DNA from: Hoyosella altamirensis
Lineage (GTDB): Bacteria; Actinomycetota; Actinomycetes; Mycobacteriales; Mycobacteriaceae
Direction: 5' to 3'
DNA: 64,000 nucleotides
Assembly (NCBI RefSeq): GCF_014191505.1
Contig: NZ_JACHWS010000003.1
Span: 310,001-374,000 of the forward strand
The notes under the pieces were generated by a model, which made no database searches, was not told the origin of the DNA, and was given only the letters and a program-made list of their open reading frames with translations. Position 1 is the stretch's first letter, and each line of letters opens with the position of its first letter. The position numbers and the translations under genes were made by a program. Positions 20,131-31,658 of this stretch are shown one piece after another.

Positions 20131-21549
20131 CTAGTGGTCGTCCTCACCGATGCGGTGGACCTGGATCAGGTTGGTCGAGCCCACCGTTCCAGGCGGGGCG
20201 CCGGCCACGATCACCACTCGGTCACCACGCTCGTACCCGCCGATCTCCAGCAGTGCCTCATCCACCTGCCTGATCATCGCGTCGGTACTTTCCACGTAGT
20301 CAACAGTGAACGTTTCGGTTCCCCATGTCAGCGAGAGTTGGTGCCGTACGTCGGACACTGGCGTCAGCGCGACAAGTGGCAGATGGGTGTGCAGGCGAGC
20401 AAGCCTGCGCACCGTGTCACCGGATTGCGTAAATGCGACGAGCGCCTTCGCTTCGAGCCGCTCACCGATATCACGCGCCGCGTACGAAATCACGCCGCGC
20501 TTTGTCCGCGGCACGTGCGTCAACGGCGGCACGACAGTCGACTCCGCCTCAACAGCGGAGACGATGCGTGACATCGTTCGCACTGCCTCCATGACGTACT
20601 GACCGACGGACGTTTCACCCGAGAGCATTACCGCATCTGCACCGTCGAGGATTGCGTTGGCTACGTCCGAGGCCTCGGCGCGCGTCGGTCGCGGATTCGT
20701 GATCATCGAGTCCAGCATTTGCGTCGCCACGATCACTGGTTTCGCGTTCTCGCGCGCAACCTGGATGGCGCGTTTCTGGACGAGTGGAACCTGTTCGAGA
20801 GGCATTTCAACACCAAGATCGCCACGGGCGACCATGATGGCGTCGAATGCGAGGACAATCGCTTCCAGATTGTCGATCGCCTCGGGCTTTTCGAGCTTTG
20901 CAATTACCGGAACACGGCGGCCCACTCTGTCCATCACGTCGTGGACCAGTTCGATATCTGAGGGTGACCGCACAAAAGACAGCGCGATCATGTCGACACC
21001 CAGTTTCAGTGCGAACTCGAGATCAGCGATATCTTTGTCGGACAGAGCAGGCACGGATACGTTCATTCCGGGCAGGGAAAGACCCTTGTTGTTGCTGACC
21101 GGGCCTCCCTCCACAACCCGGCACACCACATCGGGGCCTTCGACGGCAGTGACGACGAGACCAACTTTGCCATCGTCCACAAGCAGCCGATCACCCGCAC
21201 GCGCATCCGTGCTGAGGCCCTTGTAGGTCGTGGAGACCCGGGAATGAGTGCCTTCACATTCATCTGTACTGATCCGCACCTCTTCCCCACTTGCCCAGGT
21301 GGTGCCGCCTTCAGTGAAGCGGCCGAGACGGATTTTGGGACCCTGCAGGTCCGCGAGAATTCCAATGTTGTGGCCGGTTTTTTCGGCCGCATCACGAACC
21401 AGACGGTAGTTGGCTTCGTGAGTAGCGTGGTCACCATGGCTCATGTTCAGCCGGGCGACGTTCATTCCACTTTCAACTAGCTGACGAATTTTATCTTCCG
21501 ACCCAGTTGCGGGCCCAAGGGTGCATACGATCTTAGCGCGACGTTTCAC
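20131..21549 (-). CDS. pyk: Pyruvate kinase
   Basis: 472 residues, normal for the family. It converts phosphoenolpyruvate and ADP to pyruvate and ATP. Seen: RRAKIVCTLGPATGS, RLNMSHGDHATH, the catalytic lysine region VPVIAKLEKPEA, MVARGDLGVEMPLEQV with metal-binding Glu/Asp, VATQMLDSM and the C-terminal allosteric domain ending at the stop. It is followed by the nuclease lipoprotein gene; gltD ends 90 bp upstream of its start. Confidence 0.97.
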   Translation of the reverse strand: MKRRAKIVCTLGPATGSEDKIRQLVESGMNVARLNMSHGDHATHEANYRLVRDAAEKTGHNIGILADLQGPKIRLGRFTEGGTTWASGEEVRISTDECEGTHSRVSTTYKGLSTDARAGDRLLVDDGKVGLVVTAVEGPDVVCRVVEGGPVSNNKGLSLPGMNVSVPALSDKDIADLEFALKLGVDMIALSFVRSPSDIELVHDVMDRVGRRVPVIAKLEKPEAIDNLEAIVLAFDAIMVARGDLGVEMPLEQVPLVQKRAIQVARENAKPVIVATQMLDSMITNPRPTRAEASDVANAILDGADAVMLSGETSVGQYVMEAVRTMSRIVSAVEAESTVVPPLTHVPRTKRGVISYAARDIGERLEAKALVAFTQSGDTVRRLARLHTHLPLVALTPVSDVRHQLSLTWGTETFTVDYVESTDAMIRQVDEALLEIGGYERGDRVVIVAGAPPGTVGSTNLIQVHRIGEDDH

Positions 21550-21638
21550 CCCACAAACCTTAGCCTCGGAGCCTTCCCTGTTCCACGGGAACCCACACTA
21601 TGGACGGTGATTTCCCCGCAAATTCGCCTCAAATTCCG

Positions 21639-23138
21639 TCACAGCGCCAGAGGCAGCGCGGTCGGGTGCACCGGCGCCGGCAAGTCAGAATGCCCGGTGA
21701 GGTATGCGTCGACCGCGTGCGCGACGGAGCGTCCCTCCGCGATTGCCCACACCACGAGCGACGCACCGCGATGCGCGTCACCACAGACAAACACGCCCGG
21801 AGCCGTGGTCTTCCAGTCTGGCCCGCACGAAATAGTGCCACGTTTGTTCAGGCTGAGCCCCAGCCCAGATACGACCGGCAGGTCGCCGACCCCGTCAAAC
21901 CCGATCGCGAGCAGAGCCAAACCGCACGGGATGGTGAAAGGATCTGAGATCGGTGTGACGATGCGCCTGCCGTCCTTGTTCTTCCGTGCCCGCACATTGA
22001 CGAGTTCAACCTCGGACACGTGGCCGTTGTCGTCACCAACGAAGCGCTCCACAGCTACTGCGAATGTCCTGGTACCGCCTTCGTCATGGACTGGGTAGTT
22101 CCGGAGAATCAGCGGCCACATCGGCCATGGGGTCTTTCCGGGGTCGCGCTCACGCGGCGGTTCTGGGTACACATCGAGCTGAGTTACTGATTTCGCGCCC
22201 TGCCGCAGCGCAGTGCCGTAACAGTCGGCAGCTGTGTCGCCGCCTCCGATAATGACGACGTGTTTGTCCGCCGCCGACAACGTTGTGGGCCCGTCCCCTT
22301 CGCATTCCCGATTCGCTGGTACCAGGTGCTCCATTGCTAGGTGGACGCCAGTGAGTTCGCGTCCAGGCACCTCATTATCGCGACCCTGCAGTGCACCAAC
22401 CGCGAGGATGATCGCGTCATATTGGTCCTGCAACTTCCGTACCGGCAACTGCACGCCGACGTCACATTCGGTGATAAACCGCGTGCCTTCTGCGCGCATT
22501 TGCATCAGACGCTGGTCGAGAACTCGCTTTTCAAGTTTGTACTCCGGTATCCCGTACCGCAGAAGCCCACCAACCCGGTCGTCTCGTTCATAGACGGTGA
22601 CGTCGTGGCCCGCACGGGTGAGCTGCTGAGCGGCGGCAAGCCCAGCCGGGCCAGAACCGACCACTGCGATGGATCGGCCGCTCGACACCGTCGGCGGCTG
22701 TGGTACGACGCTTCCCGCCGCCCATGCTGCATCCGCGATCGCGAGCTCGACCCGCTTGATCGCGACCGCACCCCCAGTGTCTTTCTCCGAGATTGACAAG
22801 ACGCACGCAGGTTCGCACGGTGCCGGGCAGATGTGTCCCGTGAACTCAGGGAAATTGTTCGTGGCGTGCAGCCGCTCTGCAGCGGCGTCCCAGCGTCCGC
22901 GCCGGACCAGGTCATTCCACTCAGGAATGAGGTTGCCGAGCGGGCACCCGGCGGACCCCGAGTGGCAGAAGGGAATGCCGCAATCCATGCATCTGCGTGC
23001 CTGCTCTGACACGTCCCGGCTGCGCGCTTTCCACTCTTCTTCCTCGTAGACGTCGCGCCAGTCGCCTAGGCGGTCCGGGATCGCGCGCCGCGGCGCATCA
23101 GCCCGCGCCACGTTCAGGAAACCTTTCGGGTCAGCCAC
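21639..23138 (-). CDS. gltD: Glutamate synthase small subunit
   Basis: 499-residue NADPH-binding subunit that passes electrons through Fe-S centres and FAD to GltB. The N-terminal cysteines ([21 protein letters not shown] and [14 protein letters not shown]) bind two 4Fe-4S clusters; two dinucleotide folds follow ([17 protein letters not shown] and [13 protein letters not shown]), then the FAD tail [19 protein letters not shown]. Its GTG start overlaps the gltB stop by 8 bp. Confidence 0.97.
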   Translation of the reverse strand: MADPKGFLNVARADAPRRAIPDRLGDWRDVYEEEEWKARSRDVSEQARRCMDCGIPFCHSGSAGCPLGNLIPEWNDLVRRGRWDAAAERLHATNNFPEFTGHICPAPCEPACVLSISEKDTGGAVAIKRVELAIADAAWAAGSVVPQPPTVSSGRSIAVVGSGPAGLAAAQQLTRAGHDVTVYERDDRVGGLLRYGIPEYKLEKRVLDQRLMQMRAEGTRFITECDVGVQLPVRKLQDQYDAIILAVGALQGRDNEVPGRELTGVHLAMEHLVPANRECEGDGPTTLSAADKHVVIIGGGDTAADCYGTALRQGAKSVTQLDVYPEPPRERDPGKTPWPMWPLILRNYPVHDEGGTRTFAVAVERFVGDDNGHVSEVELVNVRARKNKDGRRIVTPISDPFTIPCGLALLAIGFDGVGDLPVVSGLGLSLNKRGTISCGPDWKTTAPGVFVCGDAHRGASLVVWAIAEGRSVAHAVDAYLTGHSDLPAPVHPTALPLAL

Positions 23139-26100
23139 CTGCTGCCTCCATCACGGCCTCGTCAATGTCACGGCCCTCAGCCTGAGCACGCCGAGTAGCT
23201 TCGAGCACGCGCTCATAATCACGCGGCATGACTTTGGTGAAGCGGTAGCCAGAATGGGGCCATTCACCAAGTAGCGCCGCTGCCACGGGAGAAGCAGTCC
23301 ACCGCTGATGGTCACGCAGCGAATCATGAAGTTCCTCGAGGTCCGAACTGTTTGGTTCCTGCAGTGTCACCATGCCGAGGTTCACGTTGGATTCATTCAG
23401 ATCCAGCACAAAAGCGATTCCGCCGGACATCCCTGCCGCGAAGTTGCGGCCCGTTGCGCCGAGGACGATCACCCGGCCCCCGGTCATATATTCACAACCG
23501 TGGTCACCGACAGATTCCACAACTGCGCATGCGCCGGAATTCCGGACAGCGAAACGCTCACCGACACGGCCCCGAAAGTACGCTTCACCAGAAGTTGCCC
23601 CGTACAAGAGCGTGTTCCCGGCGATGACCTGCTTCTCCGCGACGAATCGTGCGCGCGGCGAAGGCCGCACGATCAGCCGCCCTCCGCTCAGTCCCTTTCC
23701 CGCATAGTCATTCACGTCTCCTACGAGGTCGAGGGTCACACCGGGAACAAGGAAAGCGCCGACTGACTGGCCCGCTGTTCCCGTCAGCGTGATGTGGATG
23801 GTGTCGTCGGGGAGCCCTGCCGCTCCGTAGCGCCGTGTCACTTCTGAGGAGAGCAGTGTGCCCACGGTGCGGTTGACGTTGCGGACTGGCACGTCCAGGT
23901 GAACTGGGTGCGCATCCTCGAGAGCCCCTTCGGCTAGCTGAATGAGAGTATGGTCGAGCGCCTTGTCGAGCCCGTGGTCTTGCCCGCGGGTACGTCGGCG
24001 CTGTTGGGGTGCGGCGCGGTCGTCGACGCCCGTCCGCAATATCGAGGTGAGGTCAAGTCCGGCGGTTTTCCAGTGCTCGACACCCTCGTCGACATCAAGC
24101 ATCTCGGTGTGGCCGATGGCTTCGTCGACGCTGCGCATCCCCATCTCCGCGAGAAACTCGCGGACCTCCTCAGCGACGAAGAGGAAAAAGTTCTCGATGA
24201 ACTCTGCCTTGCCGGTATAGCGCCTGCGCAGCTCCGGATTCTGTGTGGCGATTCCTACCGGGCACGTGTCCAGGTGACAAACCCGCATCATGATGCAGCC
24301 CGCAACGATAAGCGGCGCGGTGGAGAAACCGAACTCTTCCGCCCCGAGCAGGGCTGCGACCATCACGTCACGGCCCGTGCGCATGCCGCCATCAGTCTGG
24401 ACAGTTATCCGGTCTCTGAGGCCATTGAGCACCAACGTTTGCTGCGTCTCCGCCAGCCCAATCTCCCACGGCGTACCCGCGTGCTTCAGTGACGTCAACG
24501 GGGCGGCGCCCGTTCCGCCGTCGTGGCCTGAAATCAGCACAACGTCCGCGTGCGCCTTCGACACCCCCGCCGCTACGGTACCGACGCCCACCGAACTCAC
24601 CAGCTTGACGTTGATGCGGGCCTCCGGGTTCGCATTCTTCAGGTCATGAATCAGCTGGGCAAGGTCTTCGATCGAGTAGATGTCGTGGTGCGGCGGTGGT
24701 GATATCAGTGCCACGCCGGGTGTCGAATGCCGCGTGCGCGCGATAGTCGGGTACACCTTGAAGCCCGGGAGCTGCCCACCTTCGCCTGGCTTCGCCCCCT
24801 GCGCAATCTTGATCTGAATGTCCGTAGCGTTGACCAGGTATTCACTCGTCACACCGAAGCGCCCCGACGCTACCTGTTTGACCGCGCTGCGCCGCTCCGG
24901 GTCATACAGCCGATCCGCATCCTCACCGCCTTCGCCTGAGTTCGACCGGCCCCCGAGGCGGTTCATCGCGATCGCGAGGGTTTCATGCGCCTCCGCGGAG
25001 ATGGAGCCATAGCTCATGGCACCGGTGTTGAAGCGGGTCACGATACTCTCCGCTGACTCCACCTCATCGATCGGAACCGGTGCGCGCAAACCGGTGCGCA
25101 GCCGGAACAGACCCCGTAATGTTCCGCCTTCTCGCGCAAGGCGATTCACCTCATCCGTGTACTTACGGAAGTACTCGAACTGGCCGGTTCGCGTTGAATG
25201 CTGCAGTAAGAACACCGATTCCGGCGTGAACAAGTGCAATTCACCTTCACGGCGGTACAGGTACTCGCCACCCACGTCGAGCCTGCGATGCACCCGGTCA
25301 GTCGGGTTGTCGGGATACGCACGACGGTGCCGTAGCCGCACATCGTGCGCCAGAACATCAAGCCCCACCCCGCTGATCGTCGACGACGTACCCGTGAAGT
25401 ACTCGTCGACAAGGGCGCGATCGAGGCCCACCGCCTCAAATACCTGCGCCGCGGTGTACGAGCCGACGGTCGAAATTCCCATCTTCGACATCACCTTCAG
25501 CACCCCTTTGCTGAGCGCTTGCAGGTAATTCCGGACAGCAGTGGGCCTGTCCACGTCCGTTATCTCGCCTTCACGAACAAGGTCAGCCACCGTTTCCATC
25601 GCGATGTAGGGATTCACCGCTGCCGCCCCGAATCCAATCAGCAACGCGACGTGATGGACTTCGCGAGCGTCCCCTGACTCCACGACGAGGGCGACGCGCG
25701 TGCGCTCCTTTTCTCTGATCAGGTGGTGGTGCACCGCTGACACCGCGAGCAATGACGGTATGGGCGCTCGCTGATGATCTGAGTCCCGGTCCGAAATAAC
25801 CAGGATCTTCGCACCCTTTGCGACAGCGCGACTGGCTCGGGCACGTAGTTCAGCCAGTGCGTCGGCCAGACCCTCGCCGCCACTCTCCACGTCGAAGAGC
25901 GCCTTAAGCACCCTTGTCTGGAATTCCGGGCGATGGTCGTCGATCCTGACCAGGGTGTCGAAGTCATCATTACCGAGAACTGGAGCGCTTAGACATACCT
26001 GCTCGCAGGACGCCGGGCCTGGTTCCAGAAGGTTCTGCTCCGGCCCCATGACGCGGCTCAGCGATGTGACGATCTCCTCGCGTATCGCATCGAGCGGCGG

Positions 26101-27687
26101 GTTCGTCACCTGCGCGAAGAGTTGCGCGAAGTAGTCATAGAGCATCCGGGGACGCCGCGACAGCACTGCGATGGGCGCGTCGGTCCCCATTGATCCGAGA
26201 GGTTCAGCGCCGGTGCGAGCCATCGGGGTGAGGATGACCCGGAGTTCTTCTTCGGTGTACCCGAACGCTACCTGCCGCCCAACGACCGCTGGATGATCAT
26301 CGAGCTGACGGCGACGTTTGGGAAGTGAATCGAGATCGACGAGTCCCTCGTCAAGCCATTCCTGGTACGGGTGTTGTGCTGCGAGTTCCCGCTTCAGCTC
26401 AGCGTCGGGCACGATGCGGCCCTCGACGGTATCGATGACGAGCATCACGCCAGGTTCTAACCTGCCCTTTTCTGCGACATCCGCCTCGTCGATGGTGAGC
26501 ACACCGGACTCACTCGCGAGAACGAACCGTCCGCTGTGCGTGCGGCACCACCGTCCCGGGCGAAGGCCGTTGCGGTCGAGGGTCGCCGAAACCACCGAAC
26601 CGTCCGTGGCCACAACACATGCCGGGCCGTCCCAAGGCTCGATCAGGGAGGCGTGAAAGCGGTAAAACGCCCGGATATCCGAGGGGATCGACGCGTCGTT
26701 TTCCCACGCCTGGGGGATCATCATCAGCATCGCGTGGGGAATGGGCCGACCGCCGAGGTGCAATAGTTCGAGAACCTCGTCGAACGTCGCGGAGTCAGAC
26801 GCGTCCGGAGTACAGACCGGGTACGTGCGCGATAAGTCTCCAGGAAACAGGTCACTCGCCAGCAATGATTCCCGCGCGCGCATCCGATTCCGGTTCCCGC
26901 GAATGGTGTTGATCTCACCGTTGTGCGCGAGGAATCGGAAAGGCTGCGCGAGTGGCCAGCTCGGGAAAGTATTCGTCGAAAACCTGCTGTGTACTACAGC
27001 GATGGCGCTGCGGCACCGCTTGTCACGCAGATCAGGGAAGAAAATCGGAAGCTGATTCGTCAGCAACATCCCTTTGTAGACGATCGTGCGCGATGAAAGA
27101 GACGCGAAGTAGACATCGGCATCACGTTCAGCGCGCTTGCGAAGGCAATACGCGGCTCGGTCGAGAACGGCGCCGCGACGGCGCACACCATTCGTCTCCC
27201 CTGCTGCGCCATCTGTGATGAACAGGTAAGACATGTGCGGCATGCATTCCCGGGCGGCGCTGCCAATGTCGGCTGCCTCGGTATCGACGTCAACATCACG
27301 CCATCCGAGGACGTGCAAGCCTTCGTCGGCGGCGACCTGTTCGACGAACTCCTGCGCCTCCGCTCGGTCATTTTCGTGCACCGGAAGGAAACAGATGCCT
27401 GCGGCGTAAGCCTCCCCGGCATCCCAGTGGGGAAATACCATATCGCTGTATTTTTGACGGAACAGTTCATCGGGAAGTTGCAGCAAGATCCCGGCGCCGT
27501 CACCGGTGTTGGGTTCAGCTCCGCGCGCACCGCGGTGATCCAGATTGGCAAGTACCTGCAACGCGTCCTCGATCACCGCGTGCGACCGTCGACCCGATAT
27601 ATCGGCAATCAGGCCGACACCGCACGAGTCCGATTCATTCGCAGGGTCATAGAGCTGATGTCGCGCCGGTGTGTGCGAGAAAAGCAA
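23131..27687 (-). CDS. gltB: Glutamate synthase large subunit
   Basis: 1518 residues. It makes two glutamates from glutamine and 2-oxoglutarate. Domains in order: class II glutaminase with nucleophile Cys22 ([13 protein letters not shown], after a 21-residue propeptide), central domain, FMN-binding synthase domain ([20 protein letters not shown]), 3Fe-4S cluster cysteines in [17 protein letters not shown] near residue 1131, and the C-terminal Gly-X-X-X-Gly beta-helix. The frame opens at 27780, but TTG 27687 is chosen because an ideal GGAGGTGA sits 4 nt before it and it gives the normal propeptide length. Confidence 0.96.
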   Translation of the reverse strand: MLFSHTPARHQLYDPANESDSCGVGLIADISGRRSHAVIEDALQVLANLDHRGARGAEPNTGDGAGILLQLPDELFRQKYSDMVFPHWDAGEAYAAGICFLPVHENDRAEAQEFVEQVAADEGLHVLGWRDVDVDTEAADIGSAARECMPHMSYLFITDGAAGETNGVRRRGAVLDRAAYCLRKRAERDADVYFASLSSRTIVYKGMLLTNQLPIFFPDLRDKRCRSAIAVVHSRFSTNTFPSWPLAQPFRFLAHNGEINTIRGNRNRMRARESLLASDLFPGDLSRTYPVCTPDASDSATFDEVLELLHLGGRPIPHAMLMMIPQAWENDASIPSDIRAFYRFHASLIEPWDGPACVVATDGSVVSATLDRNGLRPGRWCRTHSGRFVLASESGVLTIDEADVAEKGRLEPGVMLVIDTVEGRIVPDAELKRELAAQHPYQEWLDEGLVDLDSLPKRRRQLDDHPAVVGRQVAFGYTEEELRVILTPMARTGAEPLGSMGTDAPIAVLSRRPRMLYDYFAQLFAQVTNPPLDAIREEIVTSLSRVMGPEQNLLEPGPASCEQVCLSAPVLGNDDFDTLVRIDDHRPEFQTRVLKALFDVESGGEGLADALAELRARASRAVAKGAKILVISDRDSDHQRAPIPSLLAVSAVHHHLIREKERTRVALVVESGDAREVHHVALLIGFGAAAVNPYIAMETVADLVREGEITDVDRPTAVRNYLQALSKGVLKVMSKMGISTVGSYTAAQVFEAVGLDRALVDEYFTGTSSTISGVGLDVLAHDVRLRHRRAYPDNPTDRVHRRLDVGGEYLYRREGELHLFTPESVFLLQHSTRTGQFEYFRKYTDEVNRLAREGGTLRGLFRLRTGLRAPVPIDEVESAESIVTRFNTGAMSYGSISAEAHETLAIAMNRLGGRSNSGEGGEDADRLYDPERRSAVKQVASGRFGVTSEYLVNATDIQIKIAQGAKPGEGGQLPGFKVYPTIARTRHSTPGVALISPPPHHDIYSIEDLAQLIHDLKNANPEARINVKLVSSVGVGTVAAGVSKAHADVVLISGHDGGTGAAPLTSLKHAGTPWEIGLAETQQTLVLNGLRDRITVQTDGGMRTGRDVMVAALLGAEEFGFSTAPLIVAGCIMMRVCHLDTCPVGIATQNPELRRRYTGKAEFIENFFLFVAEEVREFLAEMGMRSVDEAIGHTEMLDVDEGVEHWKTAGLDLTSILRTGVDDRAAPQQRRRTRGQDHGLDKALDHTLIQLAEGALEDAHPVHLDVPVRNVNRTVGTLLSSEVTRRYGAAGLPDDTIHITLTGTAGQSVGAFLVPGVTLDLVGDVNDYAGKGLSGGRLIVRPSPRARFVAEKQVIAGNTLLYGATSGEAYFRGRVGERFAVRNSGACAVVESVGDHGCEYMTGGRVIVLGATGRNFAAGMSGGIAFVLDLNESNVNLGMVTLQEPNSSDLEELHDSLRDHQRWTASPVAAALLGEWPHSGYRFTKVMPRDYERVLEATRRAQAEGRDIDEAVMEAAGG

Positions 27688-27979
27688 CGCATCACCTCCA
27701 CAGTCGTCTGCGGGGTGTGTCCGTCCGGCAACACTAGGTAAGCGTGCAGGGTGGCGCTGAAATATCGCCGCGGCGGGCACATTCTCCGGCCGGCTCGCAG
27801 GCCAGCCAGTCTTTCAGTCTTTCCACGCGGACTTCGCTGGCCCGTGAACGCCGTACCAGCCCATCGCGACTGTCGTGAGCGCGATGCGGCTCCTCCGGAT
27901 TTTTGTCCGGATCGGTCAATTCTAACAAGGGCGCACGAATACCCCCACTTGGTGGAACTGAGACAATTCGAAGAATTAC
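27688..27979. other. Intergenic region between DUF2752 gene and gltB
   Basis: 292 bp without a convincing gene. It must hold the gltB promoter and the end of the lgt/DUF2752 transcript. A small hairpin of two TCCGGA hexamers around TTTTTG (27894-27911) is the only clear structure; a 64-codon minus frame here (27734-27928) is Arg-rich, polar and unlike any family I know. I see no recognisable riboswitch. Confidence 0.4.
27692..27699 (-). promoter_or_regulatory. Strong ribosome binding site for the gltB TTG start
   Basis: GGAGGTGA (minus strand) is a full match to the 16S rRNA tail and lies 4 nt upstream of TTG 27687, with GGAGG 7 nt from it. It decides the start of gltB and argues against the frame opening at 27780. 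Confidence 0.75.
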
Positions 27980-28414
27980 TCATCCACCAGGGATCAAAGG
28001 GAATCCGGGAAGGTTCCTCACCACGCCCCAGACAACCGCAATTACCACAAGGGTGATGAGCGACCGGACCGGCAGTGCCGGCCGCCTGCCCCTCCTGCGC
28101 TGCAACCCGAACCAGGTTCCCCACGCCACGCCAATGGGCAATAGGACGAGCAAGAACAAGTTGTCGTGAGCTGCGGCGGCCAGGTCTCCGCGAAGCAGAT
28201 CGTGACCCATCCGAAGAGCCCCACAGCCGGGGCAATCGAAACCTGTAAAGAGTTTGGTGGGGCACGGCGGGTAGATGGAGCCGGGTTCATGCGGGCTGAA
28301 CGCCCATAGGTACACGCATCCGGCTCCCAGCCCGCCAGCCAGGACCAGACCTGCGATTGTGCGCCTGTGGCCCTGGGCTGCCTTGCGGACCACCTCAGCT
28401 CTTTCCGGTACCAC
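27980..28414 (-). CDS. DUF2752 membrane protein
   Basis: 144 residues with the DUF2752 core CPTKLFTGFDCPGCGALRMGHDLLRGDLAAAAHDN between membrane helices: one N-terminal helix (about 20-38), one after the core and one near the C-terminus. The CPxCG cysteines are the family hallmark; no biochemical role is established that I know of. GTG 28414 overlaps the end of lgt by 20 bp; an in-frame GTG 7 codons downstream (GGAAAG 7 nt upstream) is possible. Last gene of the trp-lgt transcript. Confidence 0.85.
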   Translation of the reverse strand: MVPERAEVVRKAAQGHRRTIAGLVLAGGLGAGCVYLWAFSPHEPGSIYPPCPTKLFTGFDCPGCGALRMGHDLLRGDLAAAAHDNLFLLVLLPIGVAWGTWFGLQRRRGRRPALPVRSLITLVVIAVVWGVVRNLPGFPLIPGG

Positions 28415-29405
28415 CGTTCACCGATTCGCTGTCGTCAGCCGCAGACGAGGATGCGGACCCCGCAGCCGTCGCTGTGGCATCTGCTGGTTCCGGTGCGGTC
28501 TCCGCCTCGGCCGCGCGCGCTTCCTTGGACTTGAGGGCTTCGGGGGCTTCGCGGCCCTTTCGCGCGAGGACGATGTAGACGACTGCACCGAGGAAGACGA
28601 GCGCAGAAGTGAACGAGTTGATGCGAACCCCAAAGAACTCATTCGCGGGATCTGCCCTCAACAATTCGATCCAGAACCGGCCGAAACAGTACCCGGCGAC
28701 ATAGAGAGCGAACAATCGTCCGTGGCCAATCCGGGTCCGCCGGTCGATCAGGACAAGGACCACAACGAAGAAGACGTTCCACAACAGCTCGTACAGGAAT
28801 GTCGGATGGACCACGTCGACGAGCTGCCCCGTAGACACACCGTTCAGGTTGTCTATCCGGCCATCCGCATCGAGCCGCGTATAGATCTCCAAGCCCCAGG
28901 GAAGGTCCGTGGTGCGACCGTAGAGCTCCTGGTTGAAGTAATTTCCGAGACGGCCGATGCCCTGGGCCAGCAAGATACCTGGTGCCACCGCGTCACCGAA
29001 CGCAGGAAGCGGAATCCCCCGCAAACGACACCCGATCCATGCACCTAGTGCACCGAACGCGACAGCGCCCCAGATCCCGAGCCCGCCTTGCCACACCTTC
29101 AGCGCGTCAACGGGGCTGGCACCTTCACCGAAGTACTTCTGCCAGTCAGTTGCTACGTGATAAAGCCGGCCACCGATGAAACCGAAGGGAATCGCCCAGA
29201 TCGCGATGTCCAGAACGGTTCCCTTCTCGCCACCACGCGCCTGCCAGCGCCGATCACCCCAGATGATCGCAACGATAATGCCGACGATAATGAACAGCGC
29301 GTACGCGCGGATCGCGAGCGGTCCTACCTGCCACACGCCTTGCGGCGGGCTAGGCAAATATGCGAGCAGATCAGCCGACTCTGCGGCCAGATAGCTCTGG
29401 GTCAC
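28395..29405 (-). CDS. lgt: Prolipoprotein diacylglyceryl transferase
   Basis: 336 residues, seven-helix membrane enzyme that transfers diacylglycerol to the lipobox cysteine of prolipoproteins such as LivK and the SNase here. Visible: IRAYALFIIVGIIVAIIWGDRR, FGFIGGRLYHVATDW, the signature ILLAQGIGRLGNYFNQELYGR with its essential Arg/Asn, and PTFLYELLWN. The last 50 residues are a cytosolic Ala/Glu/Ser-rich tail (from about ARKGREAPEALKSKE), an actinobacterial extension. GTG 29405 has GGGGGAG upstream. Confidence 0.95.
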   Translation of the reverse strand: MTQSYLAAESADLLAYLPSPPQGVWQVGPLAIRAYALFIIVGIIVAIIWGDRRWQARGGEKGTVLDIAIWAIPFGFIGGRLYHVATDWQKYFGEGASPVDALKVWQGGLGIWGAVAFGALGAWIGCRLRGIPLPAFGDAVAPGILLAQGIGRLGNYFNQELYGRTTDLPWGLEIYTRLDADGRIDNLNGVSTGQLVDVVHPTFLYELLWNVFFVVVLVLIDRRTRIGHGRLFALYVAGYCFGRFWIELLRADPANEFFGVRINSFTSALVFLGAVVYIVLARKGREAPEALKSKEARAAEAETAPEPADATATAAGSASSSAADDSESVNGGTGKS

Positions 29406-29465
29406 AACACTCCCCCTGATCTTTCACCGTGGTTCTGGTGCACAACACGCCTGCCACAGGCGCGT

Positions 29466-30287
29466 TCACACGGTAGCTGACTGGGCTGCGCCCCGTACCC
29501 CGGCCGCGAGTTCCCGAGTGAGCTCAGCAACCGCGTCTGGGCCTTCCTGAGCCGCCGAAACCAGCGCGGAGCCGACGATCACACCATCGGCGTACCGAGC
29601 GATCTCGGCAGCCTGCGCACCATTTCTGACACCGAGACCGATACCGATCGGAATCTGGCTGTGCGCGCGGATGCGCGCCACAAGCTCCGGAGCCGATGTC
29701 GATACTGCATCCCGCGCGCCCGTGACACCCATCGTTGAGGCTGCGTACAGAAACCCTCGGCTCACATCCGCGGTCAACGCGATTCGCTCCTCGGTCGACG
29801 ACGGGGCGACAAGGAAGATCCGGTCGAGGTCGTGGTCGCGTGAAGCGGCGATCCAGTGCTCTGCTTCTTCCGGAATAAGATCCGGAGTGATCAAGCCGAG
29901 GCCGCCTGCCGCCGCTAGATCGCGTGCGAACGCGTCCACACCGTAACGAAGGACAGGGTTCCAGTAGGTCATCACCACAGCGTTGCCACCGGCGCTGGCG
30001 ATGTTCTCTACCGTCGCGAACACATCGCGCACGCGGAATCCAGATTTCAGGGCCGTATTTGCCGCCGCCTGAATTGTCGGGCCGTCCATGACGGGATCCG
30101 AGTACGGTATGCCCACTTCAATGATGTCGCAGCCGCCTTCGACCATCGCTCCGAACAGCGCGCGCGAGCCGTCTTTGTCCGGGTACCCGGAGGGAAGATA
30201 TCCCACCAGAGCGGACCGCGACTCTGCGTGGCATCGCCCGAATACCGGTGCGAGGCGAGATTGTTCCTGATGCGGAGTCACCGTCAC
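29466..30287 (-). CDS. trpA: Tryptophan synthase alpha subunit
   Basis: 273-residue TIM-barrel lyase that splits indole-3-glycerol phosphate to indole and G3P and passes indole to TrpB. Motifs: [31 protein letters not shown] (catalytic Glu and Asp), [36 protein letters not shown] and [20 protein letters not shown] 30287 overlaps the trpB stop (GTGA) and has AGGAGGAG upstream. Confidence 0.96.
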   Translation of the reverse strand: MTVTPHQEQSRLAPVFGRCHAESRSALVGYLPSGYPDKDGSRALFGAMVEGGCDIIEVGIPYSDPVMDGPTIQAAANTALKSGFRVRDVFATVENIASAGGNAVVMTYWNPVLRYGVDAFARDLAAAGGLGLITPDLIPEEAEHWIAASRDHDLDRIFLVAPSSTEERIALTADVSRGFLYAASTMGVTGARDAVSTSAPELVARIRAHSQIPIGIGLGVRNGAQAAEIARYADGVIVGSALVSAAQEGPDAVAELTRELAAGVRGAAQSATV

Positions 30288-31597
30288 GTCCCGTCTCCTC
30301 CTGACTCATGCTGGCCAGTCGCTTCGCCGGTAATACCGAACCACTTGGCAGCCGTTTCCACGTCCTTGTCGCCGCGCCCCGAGAGGTTAACGAGAATGAT
30401 CGCGCCTTTGCCTAGTTCCTCGCCGAGTCGCAGCGCACCCGCGATGGCATGCGCGGACTCGATAGCAGGGATGATTCCCTCAGTCCGGCACAGCAGCGCA
30501 AACGCGTCCATCGCCTCCGAATCAGTAACGGACTGGTATTCGGCCCGGCCTATATCGCTCAGGTACGAATGCTCAGGCCCGACACCGGGGTAATCAAGTC
30601 CCGCGGAGATCGAATGCGATTCGGTCGTTTGACCATCCTCGTCCTGCAGCAGATAGGAATATGCGCCGTGCAGCGCACCGGGTGAACCGCCGCTGATAGT
30701 CGCGGCGTGCCGGCCTGTTTCCACACCATCACCGCCCGCTTCGAAACCGACGAGGCGGACGTTCGTATCACCGATGAAGGGGTGGAAGATGCCGATCGCG
30801 TTGGATCCGCCACCGACGCACGCGGCGACGACATCGGGAAGACGCCCAGTCACTGCGCTGATCTGAGTTTTCGCCTCTAGGCCGATGATGCGCTGTAAAT
30901 CCCGCACCATCAGCGGGAAAGGGTGCGGGCCTGCAACCGTGCCAAAGCAGTAGTACGTCTCGCTGGCGTTCGTCACCCAGTCACGAAGGGCCTCATTGAT
31001 CGCGTCTTTGAGCGTCTTCGATCCAGTCTCCACCGCCACCACTTCGGCGCCCAGCAACCGCATCCGCGCTACATTCAGGGCCTGACGGTCAGTATCGACC
31101 TTGCCCATGTACACAACGCAGTCCAGCCCGAGCAATGCACACGCGGTGGCGGTGGCCACGCCGTGCTGGCCGGCCCCAGTCTCCGCAATCACTCTCGTTT
31201 TGCCCATTCGCTTCGCGAGCAGCGCCTGGCCGAGAACATTGTTGATCTTGTGCGAGCCGGTGTGGTTCAGGTCCTCACGCTTGAGAAACACTCGTGCGCC
31301 ACCCGCATGCTCACTGAGGCGCGTCGCCTCGTACAACGGTGACGGACGACCGGAATAGTCACGGTGGAGGCGGTCCAGCTCGTTGAGAAAGGAATCGTCC
31401 GCGCGAGCCTTCTCGTACTCGGCCGTCACCTCTTCGATCACAGCCATCAGCGCTTCGGGAACGAACCGGCCTCCGTAGTCACCAAAGTGGCCGCGGGTAT
31501 CCGGGTCGGTCGTACTGCGTTCGGTCAGTCCGGCACTCGCGCGCGGCATATTCTTGCCGCCAGGCTGCGCTGCCGCCTTGTAATCCAGCGATGTCAC
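30284..31597 (-). CDS. trpB: Tryptophan synthase beta subunit
   Basis: 437-residue PLP enzyme joining indole and serine. Motifs: [34 protein letters not shown], the PLP lysine in [31 protein letters not shown] and the phosphate-binding [10 protein letters not shown]. The frame opens at 31741, inside trpC. GTG 31597 gives a leader ending in MPRASAGL, like related TrpB proteins; ATG 31549 (that Met) is the alternative. Overlaps trpA by 4 bp. Confidence 0.95.
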   Translation of the reverse strand: MTSLDYKAAAQPGGKNMPRASAGLTERSTTDPDTRGHFGDYGGRFVPEALMAVIEEVTAEYEKARADDSFLNELDRLHRDYSGRPSPLYEATRLSEHAGGARVFLKREDLNHTGSHKINNVLGQALLAKRMGKTRVIAETGAGQHGVATATACALLGLDCVVYMGKVDTDRQALNVARMRLLGAEVVAVETGSKTLKDAINEALRDWVTNASETYYCFGTVAGPHPFPLMVRDLQRIIGLEAKTQISAVTGRLPDVVAACVGGGSNAIGIFHPFIGDTNVRLVGFEAGGDGVETGRHAATISGGSPGALHGAYSYLLQDEDGQTTESHSISAGLDYPGVGPEHSYLSDIGRAEYQSVTDSEAMDAFALLCRTEGIIPAIESAHAIAGALRLGEELGKGAIILVNLSGRGDKDVETAAKWFGITGEATGQHESGGDGT

Positions 31598-31658
31598 CCT
31601 GCCAGTCTGCCCTACATCGCCGGGACGTGTTGCCCGCACCCCGGCGCGCTCGATTCGA

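Noticed and set aside
27734-27928. 64-codon ORF upstream of gltB
   Set aside because: Arg-rich, no hydrophobic or domain pattern, and it lies in the expected promoter region.
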